A stretch of DNA of 10,537 nucleotides, taken from NCBI GenBank assembly GCA_021792885.1, contig JAJYTV010000040.1, forward strand, positions 1 through 10,537. The letters are read 5' to 3'. Shown piece after piece: positions 6,748-10,537 of this stretch. The notes under the pieces were generated by a model. That model ran no database searches. It was not told where the DNA came from and saw only the letters and a program-made list of their open reading frames with translations. A program made the position numbers and the translations under genes. Numbering within the stretch: the stretch's first letter is position 1; each line of letters starts with the position of its first letter. This DNA comes from Bacillota bacterium (GTDB lineage Bacteria; Bacillota; Sulfobacillia; JAJZYS01; JAJYTV01).

Positions 6748-6755
6748 CTCCTCCC
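6748..6755 (-). promoter_or_regulatory. Ribosome binding site deciding the remA GTG start
   Basis: GGGAGGAG on the minus strand with six bases to GTG 6741, near-ideal spacing. The frame gives VEIKLVNIGFGN, which aligns with the RemA N-terminus. Confidence 0.8.
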
Positions 6756-6765
6756 AACCCGTGGG

Positions 6766-6788
6766 CGCAGGCTCTCTGCTATCCTGCG
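6766..6788 (-). other. Weak hairpin candidate in the remA leader
   Basis: CGCAGG (6766-6771) and CCTGCG (6783-6788) form a six-base-pair stem around an 11-base loop. It lies in the predicted 5' untranslated region, between the promoter and the remA ribosome binding site. No run of T follows, so it is not a convincing terminator, and I recognise no riboswitch class. In sequence this GC-rich it could be chance. Confidence 0.25.
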
Positions 6789-6829
6789 GCCGCCTGCAGC
6801 GCGCAGAAGGCCAAGCTCATATATCCTTC

Positions 6830-6858
6830 ACAGTATGCCAAGCCAAACGGCTTGTCAA
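6830..6858 (-). promoter_or_regulatory. Sigma-A-type promoter for the remA-rpoZ-coaBC-priA-def-fmt-rsmB unit
   Basis: On the minus strand TTGACA (6858-6853) is a perfect -35 consensus. After exactly 17 bases comes TACTGT (6835-6830), which matches TATAAT at the three most important positions (T1, A2, T6). The expected transcription start is near 6823, giving a leader of about 80 bases before remA. The -35 element overlaps the dapL stop codon (TGA at 6857-6855), so the promoter begins inside the end of dapL. This is the only sizeable non-coding interval in the window (6742-6854) and is locally less GC-rich, as expected for a promoter. dapL transcripts may also read through, since no terminator is visible. 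Confidence 0.65.
6839..6854. repeat. 16-bp inverted repeat in the promoter spacer, possible operator
   Basis: CAAGCC and GGCTTG, separated by four bases, form a perfect inverted repeat (6839-6844 and 6849-6854 on the plus strand). It starts within the -35 box and fills most of the -35/-10 spacer of the remA promoter. A dyad at this place is a typical site for a repressor or a spacer-binding activator. The alternative, a factor-independent terminator for dapL, is weaker because the stem is short and no T-run follows on the minus strand. Confidence 0.5.
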
Positions 6859-8030
6859 CGCGGGAAGGGCGACGGGTGCAGCGCGGCGAGCCGCTCCAGC
6901 ACGCGGTCGATCGCCTCTTCCGAGACAGTGAGGCAGAGCCGGACATATCCCTCGCCCATCGCCCCGTAGCCGGATCCGGGCACGACTGCGACGCCGGCTT
7001 CGAGCAGGTTCGCGGCGAAGCCCTGGTCGTCCCCACCTGGCACCGGCGCCCAGATGTAGAATGTCGCCTTCGGCACCGGGACCTGCCACCCGATCGCGTG
7101 CAGCCCCTGGCAGAGGCGGTCGCGACGCGCGCGGTAGATCGCGTTCATCTGCGCGAAGAACGCGCCCGGGTCCCCGTCCAGGGCGGCGGCGCCGGCATAC
7201 TGCACGGCGTGCCACTGGCCGGAGTCGGTGTTGTTCTTGACCCGGCCGAGGGCGCCGATGGCCTCGCGGTTCCCGACGGCGGCGCCGAGGCGCCAGCCCG
7301 TCATGTTGAAGGGCTTGGAGAGCGAGTAGAACTCGACCGCCACGTCCTTCGCCCCCTCGACCTCGAGCACGCTGTGCGCGGGCTCTCCCTCGAGCGTCAT
7401 CTCGACGTAGGCCGCGTCGTGCACCAGCAGGATGCCGTGCCGGCTGCAGTACGCGACGGCCTCCGCGAGGAAGGCGAGGTCGCAGGTCGCGCCGGTCGGG
7501 TTGTTCGGGTAGTTGAGGAAGAGGAGCTTCGCCCGCTTCGCGACGTCCTCCGGAATCGCGGAGAGGTCGGGCAAGAAGCCGCGCTCCGCGCGCAGCGGCA
7601 TCGGGTAGATCTCGCCGCCGGCTAGCCCGGTGTGCGCGGCGTACACGGGGTATGCGGGGTCCGGCGAGAGCACGACGTCGCCCGGTTCCACGTAGGCCCA
7701 GATGAGGTGCGCGAGGCCTTCCTTGGAGCCGATCACCGTCAGCGTCTCGCGCTCGGGGTCGAGCATCACGCCGAAGCGCCGCAGGTAGTGGCGCGCGAGC
7801 GCCTCGCGGAAGGCCAAGAGCCCATCGTAGCGCGGGTAGCGATGGTTCACTGCGCGGGCCGCCTCGCGCTGCACGGCCTCCACCGCGGCCGGAATGCTCG
7901 GCAGATCTGGATCGCCGATCCCGAGCGAGATCACTTCGACGCCCCGCGCCTCGACGGCGCGACGGCGCTCGTCGAGCGCTGCGAACAGGTATGGCGGCAG
8001 GGTCTCCATGCGCCGCGCAAGTTTCACCAC
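6855..8030 (-). CDS. dapL: LL-diaminopimelate aminotransferase DapL (DapL2-like)
   Basis: DapL converts tetrahydrodipicolinate directly to LL-diaminopimelate with glutamate as amino donor, bypassing the succinylase and acetylase branches of lysine synthesis. The 391-residue protein is a fold-type I PLP enzyme: N-terminal LPPYLFAALDERR and SLGIGDPDLP, the HRYPRYDGLLAFREA segment, NYPNNPTG at 173-180, Asp205 contacting the PLP pyridine nitrogen in HDAAY, PLP-binding Lys239 in SLSKPFNMTGWRLG, and the substrate-carboxylate Arg364 in GYVRLCL. This pattern resembles the DapL2 group. Family homology alone could also fit another class I aminotransferase, but the adjacent dapF strongly supports DapL. 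The start is GTG 8030, nine bases after GGGAGGA; the next codon, GTG 8027, forms a GTGA overlap with the dapF stop and is an alternative. The gene ends inside the -35 box of the next promoter. Confidence 0.9.
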   Translation of the reverse strand: MVKLARRMETLPPYLFAALDERRRAVEARGVEVISLGIGDPDLPSIPAAVEAVQREAARAVNHRYPRYDGLLAFREALARHYLRRFGVMLDPERETLTVIGSKEGLAHLIWAYVEPGDVVLSPDPAYPVYAAHTGLAGGEIYPMPLRAERGFLPDLSAIPEDVAKRAKLLFLNYPNNPTGATCDLAFLAEAVAYCSRHGILLVHDAAYVEMTLEGEPAHSVLEVEGAKDVAVEFYSLSKPFNMTGWRLGAAVGNREAIGALGRVKNNTDSGQWHAVQYAGAAALDGDPGAFFAQMNAIYRARRDRLCQGLHAIGWQVPVPKATFYIWAPVPGGDDQGFAANLLEAGVAVVPGSGYGAMGEGYVRLCLTVSEEAIDRVLERLAALHPSPFPR

Positions 8031-8890
8031 GCAGTGTCATCCTCCCGGGGGGGCCATTGCAAGCTGCCATGGAAACTCAAGGTGGCCGGTCCGCGCATGG
8101 TGACGTGCCCGTCCTCGCGCCAGGCGATCGAGAGCGCGCCGCCGGCGAGCTCGAGCGTCGCCGCGCGGGCGCTGCGCCCGGTGAGGGCGGCCGCGACGAG
8201 CGACGCGCAGGCACCCGTGCCGCACGCCTGCGTACGCCCCGAGCCCCGCTCCCAAACCTCCATGCGCAGCCGGTCCGGCGCAAGCACGGCGACGAACTCC
8301 GCGTTCGTGCGCTGCGGCGCGAACTCTGCGCGCTCGAGCAGGGGGCCGAGCGAGAGCGCGCGCGCCGTGAGGTCCTCCCCCGCCGGCCAGAAGCTGACGA
8401 CGTGCGGGTTGCCCATCGAGACGGCGGTCAGATGAAGTTCGGCGCCTCCGAACGCGTACGGTGCGTCGCGCATCTCGCCGCTGCCGAGAAATCCGATCTC
8501 CGTGCGTGCGAACTTGGGCTCTCCCATGTCGACGAGCACGAGCCCGTCCTCACCCACCTCGCCCTCGATCGTCCCCGCGCGCGTGCGCACGCGCTGGCGC
8601 CGCGGGGCATAGCCCCGCGCGGCGGCGTAGCGCATGAGGCAGCGGATGCCGTTGCCGCACATCTCCCCCTCGGAGCCGTCCGCGTTGAAGATGCGCATGG
8701 AGAGGTCGTGCTGCCTGTCGCCTCGTGCGATCAGGATGATTCCGTCGCCACCGACGCCCCGATGCCGGTCCGATATTGCGCGGCTCAGCGCGCCGTAGTC
8801 GCCGAGGTCGGCGAGCTCGGGATGCCCGATCAGGTCGAGGTAGACGTAGTCGTTGCCGAGGCCGTGCATCTTCAGGAATGGGACTTCCAA
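8024..8890 (-). CDS. dapF: Diaminopimelate epimerase DapF
   Basis: DapF is a cofactor-independent epimerase that turns LL- into meso-diaminopimelate, the precursor of lysine and of the peptidoglycan crosslink. The 288-residue protein shows both pseudo-symmetric halves, each with its catalytic cysteine: Cys78 in GEMCGNGIRCL and Cys223 in QACGTGACAS. Other signatures are FLKMHGLGNDYVYLD at the N-terminus, GVGGDGIILI, RIFNADGSEGEM and VSMGNPHVV. The start is TTG 8890, giving MEVPFLKMHGLGND, because GGAGGGA lies six bases upstream and the family usually has a few residues before KMHGLGN. The frame runs open to 9505, but that extension lies antisense-free within the ATPase gene and lacks family similarity. 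The gene overlaps the ATPase end by 19 bp and dapL by 7 bp, so the two lysine genes are probably translated together. Confidence 0.97.
   Translation of the reverse strand: MEVPFLKMHGLGNDYVYLDLIGHPELADLGDYGALSRAISDRHRGVGGDGIILIARGDRQHDLSMRIFNADGSEGEMCGNGIRCLMRYAAARGYAPRRQRVRTRAGTIEGEVGEDGLVLVDMGEPKFARTEIGFLGSGEMRDAPYAFGGAELHLTAVSMGNPHVVSFWPAGEDLTARALSLGPLLERAEFAPQRTNAEFVAVLAPDRLRMEVWERGSGRTQACGTGACASLVAAALTGRSARAATLELAGGALSIAWREDGHVTMRGPATLSFHGSLQWPPREDDTAW
8040..8046 (-). promoter_or_regulatory. Ribosome binding site of dapL
   Basis: GGGAGGA on the minus strand, inside the end of dapF and nine bases before GTG 8030. It favours 8030 over the adjacent GTG at 8027. Confidence 0.7.
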
Positions 8891-10537
8891 GCCATCTCCC
8901 TCCGCAGGGGACCCGCCGTGACGCGCCAGCGCAGAAGGCGCCGGCGCAGCGCGATCGCGAACGATCCCATGCCTGAGACTGCCACGATGACAAGCCAGTC
9001 CGCAAGATGCAGCGGTACGGTTTGGAACATCGCCTGCGCGAACGGGGGGTAGATCGCGAGCAGGAGAAGGCCGACGGACGAAGCCACGGCCGCCAGGAGG
9101 TAGGGGTTCGTGGTCAGGCCGAGCTCGAAGAGGGAGCGGCTTTCGGAGCGGCAGTCGAACGCGTGGAAGAGCTGGCTCAGCACGAGCGTCGCGAAGGTCA
9201 TCGTACGCGCCTCGACCATCGGCCGGCCGAGCGCGCGGGCGACGAGGAAGACGGCGAGCGTGGTGATGCCGATCAGGCTGCCGCGCGAGATGATCTTCCA
9301 GCCGAGGCGCCGGGCGAAGATGCCCTCGCGCGGCGGCCGGGGCCTCCTGTGCAGCACGTCGGGCTCCACCGGCTCGAGGCCCAGCGCGAGGGCGGGCAGC
9401 CCGTCCGTCGCGAGGTTCACCCAGAGGATCTGGATTGGCAGGAGCGGCAGCGGCGCGCCGAGCAGCGCCGCGAGGAACATGAGGAGCACCTCTCCGACGT
9501 TGCACGACAGAAGGTAGCGCACGAACTTGCGGATGTTGTCGTAGATGCCGCGCCCTTCCTCGACCGCGGCCACGATCGTGGCGAAGTTGTCGTCCGAGAG
9601 CACCATGTCGGCCGCTTCCTTCGTCACGTCGCAGCCCGAGATGCCCATCGCCACCCCGATGTCGGCCGCCTTCAGGGCGGGCGCATCATTGAGCCCGTCG
9701 CCGGTCATCGCCACGACCTCGCCGCTCGCGCGCAGCGCATCGACGAGCCGCAGCTTGAACTGCGGCGAGACCCGAGCGAACACTGACGTCTCGTGAACCC
9801 GCCGGCGCAGTTCCTCGTCGGAGGCGTCCTCGAGCTCGCGTCCCTGCGCGACCGTCTCCCCGCTGCGCAGGATGCCGAGGTCGCGCGCGATCGCGCCGGC
9901 GGTGTCGGGGTGGTCTCCCGTGATCATCAGCGTGCGGATGCCCGCAGCACGGCAGCGGCGAACCGCGTCGGGCACCTCGGCGCGCGGCGGGTCGTAGAGC
10001 CCGGCGATGCCGAGCAGGCAGAGCCCCTCCCCCTCAGCGGCCCGCTGCACCTGCGCCTGCGCGACGGCGATGGCGCGTAGGCTCTCCCGCCCCATGTCGG
10101 CCGTGCGCGCGAGCCAATACTCGCGGCGCTGGCGGGTGAGCGGCTGCGGACGCCCCTCGCGCATCTCGTGCGAACAGCGCCCGAGCACCGTCTCCGGCGC
10201 GCCCTTGGTGATCTGGCGCAGCACCTGCCCCTCGCGCACGACGACGCTCATGCGCTGCAGTTCCGAGCTGAACGGCACCTCCAGTACGCGTGGGGTGTGG
10301 CGCCAAAGCTCCTTGTCATCGATGCCGGCTTTGCGCGCCGCCACAATCAGGGCCGCCTCGAGGGGATCCCCCTCGACCGCGACGCGGCTTCCGTGCCGGC
10401 GTACGCTCGCGTTCTGGCAGAGCGCGAGCGCGCCGAGCGCGCGCTTTGCGGGCGCGGTGTCGGCCCGCCCCGCAGCGTCTGCCTGCAGGCGTCCGCGCGC
10501 CTCGTAGCCGTCGCCCGTAAGGCGGCACTCCCCGTCG
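8872..10537 (-). CDS. P2A-type calcium-transporting ATPase, C-terminal part (cut by window edge)
   Basis: This is a membrane cation pump of the SERCA/PMR1 type, comparable to B. subtilis YloB, which exports Ca2+ using ATP. The visible 555 residues start within the nucleotide-binding domain. They include VEGDPLEAALIVAARKAG (the GDPTEAAL motif), the ATP-site KGAPE (residues 111-115), the phosphorylation-domain motifs TGDHPDTA (206-213) and MTGDGLNDAPALKAADIGVAMG (from 277), then transmembrane segments M5 to M10. M5 has LSCNVGEVLL and M6 has NLATDGLPALALG, carrying the Asn, Glu and Asp that bind calcium in P2A pumps. The phosphorylated Asp of DKTGT and M1-M4 lie beyond the right edge. The frame continues open to base 10537, so the GTG at 10344 is internal. 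The protein ends with a basic tail after M10. It overlaps dapF by 19 bp. Mg2+ or Mn2+ transport is possible, but the M5/M6 residues favour Ca2+. Confidence 0.93.
   Translation of the reverse strand, partial: DGECRLTGDGYEARGRLQADAAGRADTAPAKRALGALALCQNASVRRHGSRVAVEGDPLEAALIVAARKAGIDDKELWRHTPRVLEVPFSSELQRMSVVVREGQVLRQITKGAPETVLGRCSHEMREGRPQPLTRQRREYWLARTADMGRESLRAIAVAQAQVQRAAEGEGLCLLGIAGLYDPPRAEVPDAVRRCRAAGIRTLMITGDHPDTAGAIARDLGILRSGETVAQGRELEDASDEELRRRVHETSVFARVSPQFKLRLVDALRASGEVVAMTGDGLNDAPALKAADIGVAMGISGCDVTKEAADMVLSDDNFATIVAAVEEGRGIYDNIRKFVRYLLSCNVGEVLLMFLAALLGAPLPLLPIQILWVNLATDGLPALALGLEPVEPDVLHRRPRPPREGIFARRLGWKIISRGSLIGITTLAVFLVARALGRPMVEARTMTFATLVLSQLFHAFDCRSESRSLFELGLTTNPYLLAAVASSVGLLLLAIYPPFAQAMFQTVPLHLADWLVIVAVSGMGSFAIALRRRLLRWRVTAGPLRREMAWKSHS
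8897..8903 (-). promoter_or_regulatory. Ribosome binding site deciding the dapF TTG start
   Basis: GGAGGGA on the minus strand, six bases before TTG 8890 and within the last codons of the ATPase gene. It supports a non-ATG start just ahead of the conserved KMHGLGND segment. Confidence 0.75.

Noticed and set aside
6839..6854. A factor-independent terminator for dapL formed by the CAAGCC/GGCTTG dyad.
   Set aside because: The stem is only six base pairs and is not followed by a T-run on the minus strand. Its position within a good promoter spacer fits an operator better.
6742..6854. A riboswitch or T-box in the remA leader.
   Set aside because: The predicted leader is only about 80 bases, with one weak hairpin. 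No conserved riboswitch or T-box sequence was recognised.
8891..9505. An N-terminal extension of the dapF frame of about 205 codons.
   Set aside because: It overlaps the M5-M10 coding region of the ATPase in another frame and is Arg/Pro/Ala-rich. DapF homologues begin just before KMHGLGN, and a strong ribosome binding site precedes TTG 8890.
1..10537. Mobile elements, CRISPR arrays, tRNA or rRNA genes, or a novel defence system.
   Set aside because: All sequence apart from 113 bp and a few short gaps is accounted for by ten conserved housekeeping genes. No transposase, terminal repeats, spaced direct-repeat array or RNA gene was seen.

Overview
The window is a very GC-rich (roughly 70% by eye), densely packed housekeeping segment. 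All ten genes lie on the minus strand, so transcription runs from base 10537 towards base 1. The gene order closely follows the conserved Bacillota cluster known from Bacillus subtilis (yloB / yloC / remA / gmk / rpoZ / coaBC / priA / def / fmt / rsmB / rlmN). RemA, the Firmicutes-type short omega subunit and the DapL lysine route also point to a high-GC member of Bacillota (an Alicyclobacillus-, Thermaerobacter-, Symbiobacterium- or Sulfobacillus-like lineage). The genus cannot be fixed from this sequence, and some CoaBC and RsmB motif variants resemble those of high-GC Gram-positives outside the classical bacilli.

Layout in the direction of transcription: (1) the C-terminal 555 residues of a P2A calcium-type ATPase, cut by the right window edge; (2) dapF and dapL, the two enzymes that convert tetrahydrodipicolinate to meso-diaminopimelate by the aminotransferase route, overlapping each other and the ATPase gene; (3) a 113-bp intergenic region, the largest gap in the window, holding a sigma-A-like promoter (TTGACA, 17 bp, TACTGT) whose -35 box overlaps the dapL stop codon and whose spacer contains a 16-bp inverted repeat; (4) remA, rpoZ, coaBC, priA, def, fmt and rsmB, tightly spaced or overlapping; (5) the first 48 codons of msrA, cut by the left window edge.

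Functionally the downstream unit joins a matrix and osmolyte regulator (RemA), an RNA polymerase subunit, coenzyme A synthesis, replication restart, the formyl-methionine cycle (Fmt adds the formyl group, Def removes it), 16S rRNA m5C967 methylation, and methionine sulfoxide repair. Stop/start overlaps (ATGA, GTGA) and many GTG or TTG starts suggest strong translational coupling.

Departures from the usual order are the most informative part. gmk, normally between remA and rpoZ, is absent, with only 34 bp there. yloC (yicC) is absent, and dapF-dapL occupies that place. msrA follows rsmB where rlmN usually sits. Several enzymes carry motif variants: CoaBC lacks the usual Asn and Cys of its decarboxylase half, RsmB has a rewritten SAM-binding motif I, and PriA has DEQH in place of DEEH. 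Def and RemA carry acidic C-terminal tails. I found no mobile element, CRISPR array, RNA gene or evident novel multi-gene system. The very long plus-strand reading frames are antisense shadows of the real genes.
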